From NCBI GenBank assembly GCA_023450615.1, contig JAEXGT010000063.1:1-8962 (forward strand): DNA of 8,962 nucleotides. The letters are read 5' to 3'. Source of the DNA: Pseudomonadota bacterium. GTDB lineage: Bacteria; Pseudomonadota; Alphaproteobacteria; Rhizobiales; Beijerinckiaceae. Below, in pieces: positions 1 to 6,328 of the stretch (the stretch's first letter is position 1; each line of letters opens with the position of its first letter). The notes under the pieces are model-generated. The model was not told where the DNA came from. It did not search any database and worked only from the letters and a program-made list of their open reading frames with translations. Both the position numbers and the translations under genes were made by a program.

Positions 1-63
1 GTGGTGTTTGCCCAGATCGGGCGCGACAAGGCGATCAGCCACAAGGACTTCTTCGTGATCTGA
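1..63 (+). CDS. 3' end of an unidentified gene (left copy, partial)
   Basis: Frame 1 reads 20 codons, VVFAQIGRDKAISHKDFFVI, then TGA at 61-63, followed 23 bases later by a Rho-independent terminator on the same strand. That arrangement is what makes this a gene tail and not chance. The residues are charged and hydrophilic apart from the last few. I do not recognise the family from this fragment. The same tail occurs on the other strand at 8900-8962, so the gene is present at both window edges and cut by both. Confidence 0.55.
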   Translation: MVFAQIGRDKAISHKDFFVI

Positions 64-86
64 GATCAGGCTCGGTGCATAACAGG

Positions 87-120
87 AAGCCGCTGCGGCC
101 CCGCTGCAGCGGCTTTTCTT
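87..120 (+). terminator. Rho-independent terminator (left repeat arm)
   Basis: A perfect 10-bp stem, AAGCCGCTGC (87-96) with GCAGCGGCTT (106-115), encloses a 9-base loop and runs into TTCTT. It has the right orientation to end the gene whose tail is at 1-63. Read leftward the stem lacks a T-run, but it could still help to end the diguanylate cyclase transcript, which stops at 161. Confidence 0.85.
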
Positions 121-140
121 ATCGCCCAACCGTCTGCATG
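119..140 (-). pseudogene. Remnant of an aldo/keto reductase 3' end
   Basis: Minus-strand codons at 139-119 read MQTVGR and TAA, identical in protein to the last six residues of the complete reductase at 7864-8844. The one base difference (GTT here, GTC there) is synonymous. Upstream of this point the sequence no longer resembles the reductase; the diguanylate cyclase stop is reached at 161-163. I infer a truncated copy left by duplication or inversion. The piece is very short, so identification rests on its position inside the 140-bp repeat. Confidence 0.5.
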
Positions 141-160
141 TGAGCGATCAGCGTTTTGCC

Positions 161-1651
161 TTAGGCGGCCTGTGCCACCGCCACGCGGTTGCGGCCTTCC
201 TGCTTCGCCTTGTAGAGCGCTTTGTCGGCTCTCTGGATCATATCGGCGGGACCGATACGGGAGCCGTCGAGGGCGGGCGATTGCGTGACGCTGCCGATGC
301 TGATCGTCAGGGTGGCGGTTGGCGAACTCGCCTCATGCGGCATGGCCAGCGCCTCGACTTGCGCGCGGATCGTCTCGGCAAGGATCGCAGCTTCAGCCTC
401 TTCGGTGTCCGGCAGGAGAACGACGATCTCTTCGCCGCCATACCGGGCCACGAGATCGCCGGGACGGGTCAGGGTTTCGGCAATGACCTTCGCGACCTTG
501 CGTAAGCATTCATCGCCTTGCTGATGACCATAGAGATCGTTGTACGCCTTGAACTGGTCCACATCGATCAGGAACAGAGAAAGCGGCGTTGCATTGCGCG
601 CGGCGCGCAGCCATTCGGCCTCCAAGCGGCCGTCGAAGGTGCGGCGGTTGGCAAGACCCGTGAGACCGTCCGTCGCCGCCAGCACGGCGAGCTCAGCCTC
701 CGCCTGCTCGCGGCGGCGCAGCTCCCCGGCGAGCCTCCAGCCCAATGCGATGATGAGGCCGATGAGCACGGCGACACGCAGCGAGCGGATCTGAAATTCC
801 AGCACCCAGCTGCTCAAGGCTTCCTTCTGGCTTACGGCGGACAGAAGAACGACCGGATAAACGTGATTGCGCTGATAGCCCGCGAGACGCAGCACGCCAT
901 CGACCGGTGAGACGTAGGGGCGCGATCCATACGGGCTTCCGCTCAGCAACCACTCGGATGCGTCAGGCTTGAGCCCGATGGAATGATCGACATAGGGATA
1001 GCGCGACAGGATGTTTCCATCTGTCGTGTCGAGCATCACGAGGGCGCCGTCGGATCCCACATCGATACGGCCGAAGAAATTCGCGAAATAGCGGGGCGGA
1101 ATGCTGATCTGAACGACGCCGCCGAAACTGCCGTCGGGCTTGTTGATGCGGCGGGACAGAGTGAGCACCTTGTCGCTGCCGATCGGATCCCGGATGAGCG
1201 GCCCGAAAAACCACTTTCGCTCCGTCGAGGCGGCGTGATGCTTGAAGAACGCCAGATCCTTCGCATTCACCCTCGTATGACCGGGAAGAGAACTGCTCAG
1301 GACGAAGCCGTCCTCGCTGAAGACCGTCAGCGTTTTCAACGCCTGCAGGGTCTGGATGCGCTCGGAGAAGAAGGTCTGCATGCCCGCCATCTTTTCGGGC
1401 GCCGCTCCCTCCCGCTCGATCCGGTCGACGATATCGACCAGGATGGCGTCGGCCAGGTTGAACGTATCCTCCGCATGCTGAGCCAGGGACTTGGAGAGAT
1501 TGCGCATCTCGCCTTCGATGCGGGTGAACTCGTCCTTCCGCTCGGTCCAATCCCGCCAGCCTTCGAGACCGGCGATGGTGAGGCAGATCAACGCTACGAA
1601 AATCTTGAGCCATCGGGACGATGAATATGTCTTGCCTGAAGAGGAAACCAT
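161..1651 (-). CDS. Membrane-anchored diguanylate cyclase (periplasmic sensor + GGDEF)
   Basis: A protein of 496 residues that probably makes the second messenger c-di-GMP from two GTP. Counted from the upstream GTG at 1669, an N-terminal membrane helix lies near 20-36. A large periplasmic region of about 255 residues follows, with PDC/Cache-like character (for example GGVVQISIPPRYF). A second helix lies near 298-315, a short linker next, and a GGDEF domain covers about 328-498. The domain has the DGLTGLANRR start, IDVDQFKAYND, an RPGD inhibitory-site motif at 402-405 and the active-site sequence GGEEI at 411-415, where F is usual last. I chose ATG at 1651 because AGGAG lies 10 bases upstream, overlapping the exporter stop. 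The alternative GTG at 1669 overlaps the exporter by 4 bases but has no SD. Either way translation looks coupled to the exporter gene. The ligand is unknown. Confidence 0.93.
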   Translation of the reverse strand: MVSSSGKTYSSSRWLKIFVALICLTIAGLEGWRDWTERKDEFTRIEGEMRNLSKSLAQHAEDTFNLADAILVDIVDRIEREGAAPEKMAGMQTFFSERIQTLQALKTLTVFSEDGFVLSSSLPGHTRVNAKDLAFFKHHAASTERKWFFGPLIRDPIGSDKVLTLSRRINKPDGSFGGVVQISIPPRYFANFFGRIDVGSDGALVMLDTTDGNILSRYPYVDHSIGLKPDASEWLLSGSPYGSRPYVSPVDGVLRLAGYQRNHVYPVVLLSAVSQKEALSSWVLEFQIRSLRVAVLIGLIIALGWRLAGELRRREQAEAELAVLAATDGLTGLANRRTFDGRLEAEWLRAARNATPLSLFLIDVDQFKAYNDLYGHQQGDECLRKVAKVIAETLTRPGDLVARYGGEEIVVLLPDTEEAEAAILAETIRAQVEALAMPHEASSPTATLTISIGSVTQSPALDGSRIGPADMIQRADKALYKAKQEGRNRVAVAQAA

Positions 1652-1665
1652 CGCCCTGGCGCTCC

Positions 1666-1983
1666 TCACGTGGCCGCGAACTTGAGGCCGAGAATGCCAG
1701 CGACGATCAGGCCGATACAGGCCAGACGAAGCGCGGTGGCAGGCTCACCGAACAGGACGATGCCGAGAGTGGCGGTGCCCACGGTTCCGATGCCGGTCCA
1801 CACGGCATAGCCGGTTCCGACAGGAAGCGTCTTGAGGGCAAGGCCCAGGAGCAGGACGCTCGCCACCATGCTGATGGCGGTCAGCACCGAAGGCACGAGC
1901 CGTGTGAAGCCCTCGGTGTATTTGAGCCCGATGGCCCAACCGACTTCCAGGAGACCTGCCAGTGTCAGATAAACCCACGCCAT
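1666..1983 (-). CDS. sugE: SMR-family guanidinium exporter (Gdx/SugE type)
   Basis: 105 residues with four predicted membrane helices, the normal size for small multidrug resistance proteins, which work as antiparallel dimers in the inner membrane using proton antiport. The Gdx signature is clear: essential E13 in GLLEVGWAIGLKYTEGFTRL, plus W16, S42, Y59 and W62, residues known to line the guanidinium site in characterised Gdx proteins. That favours guanidinium (Gdm+) export over general drug efflux (EmrE type). The ATG at 1983 has GTGAGG just upstream. A good sigma70-like promoter lies at 2057-2085 and a hairpin sits directly before the SD. The stop codon overlaps the SD of the diguanylate cyclase gene, so the two form an operon. 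I saw no known guanidine riboswitch in the leader. Confidence 0.93.
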   Translation of the reverse strand: MAWVYLTLAGLLEVGWAIGLKYTEGFTRLVPSVLTAISMVASVLLLGLALKTLPVGTGYAVWTGIGTVGTATLGIVLFGEPATALRLACIGLIVAGILGLKFAAT

Positions 1984-1992
1984 TCGGGCCTC

Positions 1993-2012
1993 ACGTCACC
2001 GTTCGGTGACAT
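1993..2012 (-). promoter_or_regulatory. Hairpin or operator in the sugE leader
   Basis: Perfect 6-bp arms GTCACC/GGTGAC (1995-2010) enclose a GAAC tetraloop in the RNA. The stem extends to 8 pairs with one U-G wobble. It lies immediately upstream of the GTGAGG ribosome binding site and inside the predicted leader. It could be a 16-bp operator for a dimeric repressor or an RNA hairpin affecting initiation. The loop and layout do not match the tandem ACGR-loop hairpins of guanidine-II riboswitches. Confidence 0.4.
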
Positions 2013-2056
2013 CCCTTTCCGAGATGATAACGCGAGGGGCTCCTGGCGCCTTCACA

Positions 2057-2085
2057 AATATACAAGGCTGGATCATGCGTCTCAA
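2057..2085 (-). promoter_or_regulatory. Sigma70-type promoter of the sugE-cyclase operon
   Basis: On the minus strand, TTGAGA (2085-2080) and TATATT (2062-2057) are separated by exactly 17 bases, a near-consensus arrangement that is unusual in this GC-rich DNA. Transcription would start near 2050, giving a leader of about 67 bases before the sugE ATG. No other sigma70-like match in the window is as good. Confidence 0.65.
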
Positions 2086-2128
2086 TAGAGGCCAAGGTAG
2101 CAGAACTGCCTATGGGACAGGCCCCGGC

Positions 2129-2419
2129 CTATTCCGTCGGGCGGGCCGAGGGTTTCAGGGATGCATAGGGGTTGAAGGGCTCGTAGATCTGGTGCTTCCA
2201 CGCATCGCCGCAATTGATGCAGATGGACCGGATCATGTGATCGCTCTGCTCCAGGCGCTTAAGCAGCTTCTCCTGCCGCTTCTGGGCGTCGTTCTGCTCG
2301 GCATCGTAGCCGGAGGGGCGCACCGTGATCTGCAGGCCCTGGCCTACCGGAGCGGCACCCTGCGCAAGGGCCGGACCCGAGAGGGCGCCGAGAAGAACAA
2401 AAGCAATGAAATGGCGCAT
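2129..2419 (-). CDS. Small secreted protein of unknown function with CxxC
   Basis: 96 residues. Residues 1-20 (MRHFIAFVLLGALSGPALAQ) look like a Sec signal peptide, with cleavage likely after ALA at 17-19. The mature part has a basic, probably helical middle (about 45-65), a CINC pair (C67, C70) and a proline-rich C-terminus. The ATG at 2419 is preceded by GCGGGGGAA, a usable SD; a TTG five codons upstream is a less likely start. It lies 145 bases upstream of sugE on the same strand, but sugE has its own promoter, so co-transcription is not required. I do not recognise the family. The CxxC could be a disulphide, a metal site or a heme site, although the CxxCH of c-type hemes is absent. Confidence 0.75.
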   Translation of the reverse strand: MRHFIAFVLLGALSGPALAQGAAPVGQGLQITVRPSGYDAEQNDAQKRQEKLLKRLEQSDHMIRSICINCGDAWKHQIYEPFNPYASLKPSARPTE

Positions 2420-2821
2420 CGGATTCCCCCGCAACCGATTTGAAATATCTGCGACTGGACGCCACGCAACTCTGTTCCGTCAAGAGCAAAAAGCCGGATC
2501 GTGACCATAAGAAGCAGCTTTTTCGTCCTGTCATATCGCCTGTCGCAGGGGCATGCCGCTTCGTAAAAGGCTTCGCCGGATTGGTTTCATGTGCTCTTTG
2601 GCACCAGGCAAACCGATTTGAACCTCGTTCAAGGGAATACCCCGCTTAGAGGCATTTAAGCCTACACGTTCGGAGAGGTGCTGAGGGATCCCTCTTGCCT
2701 AAATGGCCCAGCTCTCACAGACAGAAGGGAGCCGGCATGATTGACCCTGAGCACAAAGCAGAACGCACAATCCGAGGCGGCCTCAACATCCGCTTCTGAA
2801 CTTCACCAAATGAGGATCATG
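2420..2821. other. Gene-poor intergenic region with short palindromes
   Basis: About 400 bases without a convincing gene. It contains an inverted repeat TTGAAC-CTC-GTTCAA at 2618-2632, AGGC-ATTTAA-GCCT at about 2651-2664, and a 12-base perfect palindrome GAGGGATCCCTC at 2683-2694. A 20-codon plus-strand ORF at 2737-2799 is listed separately. The minus-strand upstream region of the small secreted protein lies at its left end, with TTGACG as a possible -35 but no clear -10. The palindromes could be operators or relics; nothing links them to a known regulator. Confidence 0.4.
2737..2799 (+). CDS. Possible 20-residue small protein
   Basis: ATG at 2737 with AGGGAG five bases upstream opens a 20-codon frame (MIDPEHKAERTIRGGLNIRF) ending in TGA. 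The SD and spacing are good, but the length is within chance and no downstream plus-strand gene exists for it to lead. There is no hydrophobic segment. Treat it as a weak candidate. Confidence 0.15.
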   Translation: MIDPEHKAERTIRGGLNIRF

Positions 2822-2851
2822 AAAAAGCCCCTGAAGCGTGGCTTCAGGGGC
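2822..2851 (-). terminator. Rho-independent terminator of ilvD
   Basis: A perfect 11-bp stem, GCCCCTGAAGC (2827-2837) with GCTTCAGGGGC (2841-2851) and a 3-base loop, is followed on the minus strand by TTTTT (2826-2822). It starts 41 bases after the ilvD stop codon. This is the textbook form and the strongest terminator in the window. Confidence 0.93.
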
Positions 2852-2891
2852 TTGGATTCAAGCAGGCTGAGAATGCCAGCCAAATGTGCGA

Positions 2892-4721
2892 TCAGATCTG
2901 CCGCACGGCACCCTTGGCGGCGCTGGTGGCGAGCATGGCGTAGGCCTTGAGCGCTGCCGAGACCTTGCGCTTGCGCGTCTGTGCCGGTTGCCAGCCCTTC
3001 GCGTCCTGCTCGGCACGGCGGCGCTGCAGTTCCGCCTCGTCCACGGCGAGATTGATGCTGCGGTTCGGAATGTCGATCTCGATCCGGTCGCCGTCGCGCA
3101 CGAGGCCGATGGTACCGCCCTCTGCCGCTTCCGGCGAGGCGTGGCCGATGGAGAGGCCCGAGGTGCCGCCGGAGAAGCGTCCGTCCGTGATGAGCGCGCA
3201 GGCTTTGCCGAGGCCCTTCGATTTCAGGTAGCTCGTGGGATAGAGCATCTCCTGCATGCCGGGGCCGCCGCGCGGTCCCTCGTAGCGGATGACCACCACG
3301 TCGCCGGCCTTCACTTTGCCGTTGAGAATGCCGCTCACCGCATCGTCCTGGCTTTCGAACACGACGGCCGGGCCGGAGAAGACGAGGATGCTCTCGTCCA
3401 CGCCCGCCGTCTTCACGATGCAGCCGTCGAGGGCGAGATTACCGGAGAGCACGGCGAGGCCGCCATCCTTCGAGAAGGCGTGCTCCTTGTCGCGGATGAC
3501 GCCGCCCGCGCGGTCCATGTCCACGCTGTCGTAGCGGCTCTCCTGGCTGAACGCGGTCTGCGTCGGCACGCCGCCGGGGGCGGCGCTGAAGAACTCATGC
3601 ACCGCATGGCTGTTGGTGCGGCGCACGTCCCAGCGGTCGAGGGCTGCCTTCATGCTTTCGGAATGCACGGTCGGCACGGATGTATCCAGCAGTCCCGCGC
3701 GGTCGAGCTCGCCCAGAATGCCCATGATGCCGCCTGCGCGATGCACGTCTTCCATGTGCACGTTGGCGACGGCAGGCGCGACCTTGCAGAGCACCGGCAC
3801 GCGGCGCGACAGACGGTCGATGTCGTCCATGGTGAAATTGACTTCCGCCTCATAGGCGGCGGCCAAAAGGTGCAGCACCGTGTTGCTCGATCCGCCCATG
3901 GCGATGTCGAGCGTCATGGCGTTCTCGAAGGCGGCGAAATTCGCGATCGAGCGCGGCAGCACATTCGCATCGTCCTGCTCGTAATAGCGGCGCGCGAGAT
4001 CGACGATGAGATGGCCCGCTTCCACAAAGAGGCGCTTGCGGTCGGCGTGGGTCGCCAGCGTCGAGCCATTGCCCGGCAGCGAGAGGCCGAGCGCTTCCGT
4101 GAGGCAGTTCATGGAATTGGCGGTGAACATGCCCGAGCACGAGCCGCAGGTGGGGCAAGCGGAACGCTCGATGGCCTGGATGTCCTCATCCGCCACCTTG
4201 TCGTCGGCGGCGGCGACCATGGCGTCCACGAGGTCGAGCTTCTTGGTCACGCCGTTGAGCACGACCTTGCCCGCTTCCATCGGGCCGCCAGAGACGAAGA
4301 CCGTCGGAATGTTGAGGCGCAGCGAGGCCATCAGCATGCCGGGGGTGATCTTGTCGCAGTTGGAGATGCAGACCATGGCGTCCGCGCAATGGGCGTTGAC
4401 CATGTATTCCACGGAATCCGCGATCAGCTCCCGCGATGGCAGGGAGTAGAGCATGCCGTCATGGCCCATGGCGATGCCGTCATCCACCGCGATGGTGTTG
4501 AATTCCTTGGCGACGCCGCCCGCCTTCTCGATCTCGCGGGCGACCAGCTGGCCCAGGTCCTTCAGGTGGACGTGGCCCGGCACGAACTGGGTGAAGGAGT
4601 TGACCACGGCGATAATCGGCTTGCCGAAGTCGGAATCCTTCATGCCCGTGGCCCGCCAGAGGCCGCGAGCACCCGCCATGTTGCGGCCGTGGGTGGTGGT
4701 ACGAGAGCGATAGGCTGGCAT
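2892..4721 (-). CDS. ilvD: Dihydroxy-acid dehydratase
   Basis: 609 residues, close to the 616 of E. coli IlvD, and highly similar along its whole length. It removes water from 2,3-dihydroxy-isovalerate and 2,3-dihydroxy-3-methylvalerate in the cytoplasm, giving the 2-keto acid precursors of valine, isoleucine and leucine. Visible signatures are AVDDGIAMGHDGMLYSLPSR (D81), NCDKITPGM with cluster ligand C122 and Mg-site K124, CPTCGSCSGMFTANSMNC with C189, C192 and C195, and near the C-terminus ITDGRFSGGTSGLSIGH with the catalytic serine region. The sequence follows the E. coli-type (oxygen-sensitive [4Fe-4S]) class. I took ATG at 4721 (MPAYRSRTTTHGRNM) because homologues begin there; the frame stays open to 4820, but the extra 33 residues look non-conserved. 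The SD is weak (GACCGGGA). The gene is monocistronic, with its own terminator. Confidence 0.97.
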   Translation of the reverse strand: MPAYRSRTTTHGRNMAGARGLWRATGMKDSDFGKPIIAVVNSFTQFVPGHVHLKDLGQLVAREIEKAGGVAKEFNTIAVDDGIAMGHDGMLYSLPSRELIADSVEYMVNAHCADAMVCISNCDKITPGMLMASLRLNIPTVFVSGGPMEAGKVVLNGVTKKLDLVDAMVAAADDKVADEDIQAIERSACPTCGSCSGMFTANSMNCLTEALGLSLPGNGSTLATHADRKRLFVEAGHLIVDLARRYYEQDDANVLPRSIANFAAFENAMTLDIAMGGSSNTVLHLLAAAYEAEVNFTMDDIDRLSRRVPVLCKVAPAVANVHMEDVHRAGGIMGILGELDRAGLLDTSVPTVHSESMKAALDRWDVRRTNSHAVHEFFSAAPGGVPTQTAFSQESRYDSVDMDRAGGVIRDKEHAFSKDGGLAVLSGNLALDGCIVKTAGVDESILVFSGPAVVFESQDDAVSGILNGKVKAGDVVVIRYEGPRGGPGMQEMLYPTSYLKSKGLGKACALITDGRFSGGTSGLSIGHASPEAAEGGTIGLVRDGDRIEIDIPNRSINLAVDEAELQRRRAEQDAKGWQPAQTRKRKVSAALKAYAMLATSAAKGAVRQI

Positions 4722-4935
4722 CGGTTTATCCCGGTCTTCAAAGTTCAGAGCCAGCCTTGTTCGACCGAAAACGCGCGACATGCAAGCGCTTTTGCTGCCG
4801 CCTTTAGGCGCAGAATGCATCCCGGAACTGCAATTTCACGCAATTTTCTTACCTGCCGGTCCCGCATCGGCCCGCTGCCGAACCGGCCAAGCCCCATCCG
4901 CGTTGGTCCCGCAACGTCATCTGCGAGGCGACATC
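4722..4935. promoter_or_regulatory. Divergent control region, ilvD / small gene
   Basis: 214 bases between the two divergent starts. It must hold the ilvD promoter, but I find no clear -35/-10 pair on either strand. An inverted repeat CGCCT-TT-AGGCG lies at 4799-4810 and an AT-rich patch at about 4829-4851. I see no branched-chain-rich leader peptide of the enteric attenuation type on the ilvD side. Confidence 0.35.
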
Positions 4936-5181
4936 ATGCTGCCGAAGACCGATTGGGATGCCACAGCCCACCTGCAATACGAGCCGATGGGAACGCCCAA
5001 GGGCGCTACGCCTTCCCGTGGCAGCGACGTCGTGGAGTTCCCATCCCTTCGGGAAGCCATTCACTGGGCCATGACCAACGAGGCGCCCGCTGGGATGCAT
5101 GCGGTGATCCGGACCGCCTCTGGCGAGGTTCTGGAGCCGAGCCAGCTGGAAGAGCTCTGGTCGAGCCTGCAGGGGCCTTAA
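4936..5181 (+). CDS. Small conserved-looking protein of unknown function
   Basis: 81 residues, no signal peptide or membrane helix, so probably cytoplasmic. The second half (about 35-80) looks like a compact fold: FPSLREAIHWAMTNEAPAG, then a strand-like MHAVIRTASGEVLEP, then QLEELWSSLQ. ATG at 4936 is chosen because GAGG lies about 8 bases upstream; the frame remains open upstream to 4780 without another good site. It diverges from ilvD and converges with the YqaA-type gene, only 8 bases separating the two stop codons. I do not recognise a family. Confidence 0.7.
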   Translation: MLPKTDWDATAHLQYEPMGTPKGATPSRGSDVVEFPSLREAIHWAMTNEAPAGMHAVIRTASGEVLEPSQLEELWSSLQGP

Positions 5182-5191
5182 GACAGCCCCT
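5171..5191. terminator. Short hairpin across two convergent stop codons
   Basis: AGGGGC (5171-5176) pairs with GCCCCT (5186-5191) around a 9-base loop that contains the TAA of the small plus-strand gene; the right arm reaches the stop of the minus-strand membrane-protein gene. There is no T-run on either side, so it would be at best a weak bidirectional terminator. Confidence 0.35.
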
Positions 5192-5627
5192 AGACCCAGC
5201 CGAGGCTCAAGGCCCCGACCGCGAGATAGCGACCTGTCTTGGCCAGGGTCACGAGTAGGATGAAAACCGGCAGGGGCTCGCGCAGGACGCCCGCCACGAT
5301 GGTGAGTGGATCGCCGATGATCGGGACCCAGCTGAGAAGCAGGGTCCAGCGCCCATAGCGGTGATACCATGTCTCCGCCCTGGCCATCTGCTCGCGCTTC
5401 ACCGGAAACCAGCGCCGCCCCTCGAAATGGCTGAGAAAGCGCCCGAGAAACCAGTTCACGATGGAGCCGAGAATATTGCCGACGCTCGCAACCAGGATGA
5501 GCAGCCACCAGGAATAATGATCCGCCAGCAGCATGCCCAACAGCACCGCCTCCGATTGAAACGGGAAGATGGTGGCGGAGAGGAATGCCGCGGCAAACAG
5601 CGCGCTGTATTCGGCAAGATGCTGCAT
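5190..5627 (-). CDS. yqaA: YqaA-type inner-membrane protein (DedA/VTT-like)
   Basis: 145 residues, matching E. coli YqaA (142) in length and pattern: LFAAAFLSATIFPFQSEAVLL at 10-30, VGNILGSIVNWFLGR at 49-63, and RYGRWTLLLSWVPIIGDPLT at 90-109, which corresponds to the family segment in which a charged residue and a Gly-Asp pair sit inside re-entrant helices. Four or so hydrophobic segments place it in the inner membrane. The molecular role of YqaA is not established; the wider VTT/DedA superfamily includes lipid transporters and scramblases. ATG at 5627 (MQHLAEYS) matches the family start; the SD there is poor, and the open frame extends upstream to 5765 without family-like sequence. Confidence 0.85.
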   Translation of the reverse strand: MQHLAEYSALFAAAFLSATIFPFQSEAVLLGMLLADHYSWWLLILVASVGNILGSIVNWFLGRFLSHFEGRRWFPVKREQMARAETWYHRYGRWTLLLSWVPIIGDPLTIVAGVLREPLPVFILLVTLAKTGRYLAVGALSLGWV

Positions 5628-5785
5628 GGAGCGGACAGATCGCGGAAGCTTGGGTGATAGGGCGGGCTCAAGCGGCCCTATAGCATGGTTTTTCAGCTTC
5701 CGAGATCGCAAAGGCGGGATCGAGAGGACCGCGTGAAGCCTCAGCTCCCGACCACCGCGGTCCAATCAGGCGTCGCAGGCGAGAG

Positions 5786-5807
5786 GGCCGCCGGTGATCC
5801 GGCGGCC
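5786..5807 (-). terminator. Strong GC hairpin after the YbaK-type gene
   Basis: Perfect 9-bp arms GGCCGCCGG/CCGGCGGCC around a 4-base loop, 42 bases after the stop of the deacylase gene. A second perfect hairpin, GTTGCAG/CTGCAAC (5810-5828), lies between it and the gene. Neither has a T-run, so this is a probable but atypical terminator or transcript-end stabiliser. It also separates this gene from the membrane-protein gene farther along the same strand. Confidence 0.5.
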
Positions 5808-5848
5808 TAGTTGCAGTGGACCTGCAACAGGGAGCAGCGTGCAGCCCA

Positions 5849-6328
5849 TCAGACGTGTTCGATATGCTCGCTGAATGAACCGTGCTGCGCCTGCGGGTTG
5901 AGTCTGGCGAACGCGTCGCCTTTCATGTGGACGAGCGTCGCATGGTCCCCGGCCTCGAAGTAGATTTCCGGCTGACGCTCGATGCTCTCGTCGATGATGA
6001 CATTCAGGCCATAGCAGGGCCCCACGGGTGGAATGGCGCCGCGGTCGCAATCGCGGAAGATCAGGCCGATCTCCTCTTCGGACGCGAGATCCGTGTCACG
6101 GCCGAGTTCCTCCTTAAGCTCCGGCATGCGCAGATGATGGGACGCCGGCAGGATCGCGAGCATGTAGGCCTGGTTGTCCTTGAGCACGATGCCCTTGGCG
6201 AGGGAGCCGCTCGGAACGCGGCCAGCCTTGGCGGTTCCCAGGGATGTCATGGTGGGGTCATGCGGGACGAGATCGTATCCGATGCCCTGGTCGGCCATGT
6301 ATTTTTGAAGTGTCGGCGCGAGAGACAT
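5849..6328 (-). CDS. YbaK/EbsC-family aminoacyl-tRNA deacylase-like protein
   Basis: 159 residues, the single-domain length of free-standing YbaK/ProX-type editing proteins, which clear misacylated tRNAs (for example Ala- or Cys-tRNA carrying the wrong pairing) in the cytoplasm. Family features seen are YDLVPHDPT at 18-26, SLAKGIVLKD at 42-51 with the conserved catalytic-pocket lysine K45, and FRDCDRGAIPPVG at 91-103, the characteristic GxxPP loop. Start ATG at 6328 has AGGAGG seven bases upstream, the strongest SD in the window. Which tRNA it edits cannot be told from sequence alone. It is divergent from the flavoprotein gene. Confidence 0.88.
   Translation of the reverse strand: MSLAPTLQKYMADQGIGYDLVPHDPTMTSLGTAKAGRVPSGSLAKGIVLKDNQAYMLAILPASHHLRMPELKEELGRDTDLASEEEIGLIFRDCDRGAIPPVGPCYGLNVIIDESIERQPEIYFEAGDHATLVHMKGDAFARLNPQAQHGSFSEHIEHV

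Larger units (their letters stand above)
1..140. repeat. Left arm of terminal inverted repeat
   Basis: Bases 1-127 are the exact reverse complement of 8836-8962. Base 128 differs (A here, G on the same strand of the other arm), bases 129-140 match again, and similarity stops at 141. The arm holds the 3' end of an unidentified gene, a terminator hairpin and the last codons of an aldo/keto reductase. It has no transposon-like end and no target duplication visible. Because it runs to the window edge, the true repeat may be longer on the outside. It could be a genuine inverted duplication or a shared assembly-graph node; both can be true. Confidence 0.95.

Noticed and set aside
1..140. Inverted repeats as transposon ends
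   Set aside because: The arms contain gene tails and a terminator, there is no transposase inside, the interior genes are ordinary chromosomal ones, and the exact 127-base identity is better explained by assembly at a larger repeat.
1984..2056. Guanidine-II (mini-ykkC) riboswitch before sugE
   Set aside because: Only one strong hairpin is present and its loop is GAAC, not the paired ACGR tetraloops of that class.
2670..2735. tRNA-like start (GGAGAGGTGCTGAG) resembling a serine tRNA
   Set aside because: No anticodon arm, no T-loop sequence and no matching acceptor end follow; the similarity is limited to about 14 bases.
4722..4820. Upstream extension of IlvD by 33 residues
   Set aside because: The frame is open, but the residues are unlike the family N-terminus, which begins at MPAYRSRTTTHGRNM.
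2886..5258. Very long plus-strand open frame (790 codons) antisense to ilvD
   Set aside because: It mirrors the ilvD reading frame in high-GC DNA; the predicted protein is rich in His, Arg, Ala and Val without any fold signature and is joined to unrelated sequence past 4820. The minus-strand ilvD is unmistakable.
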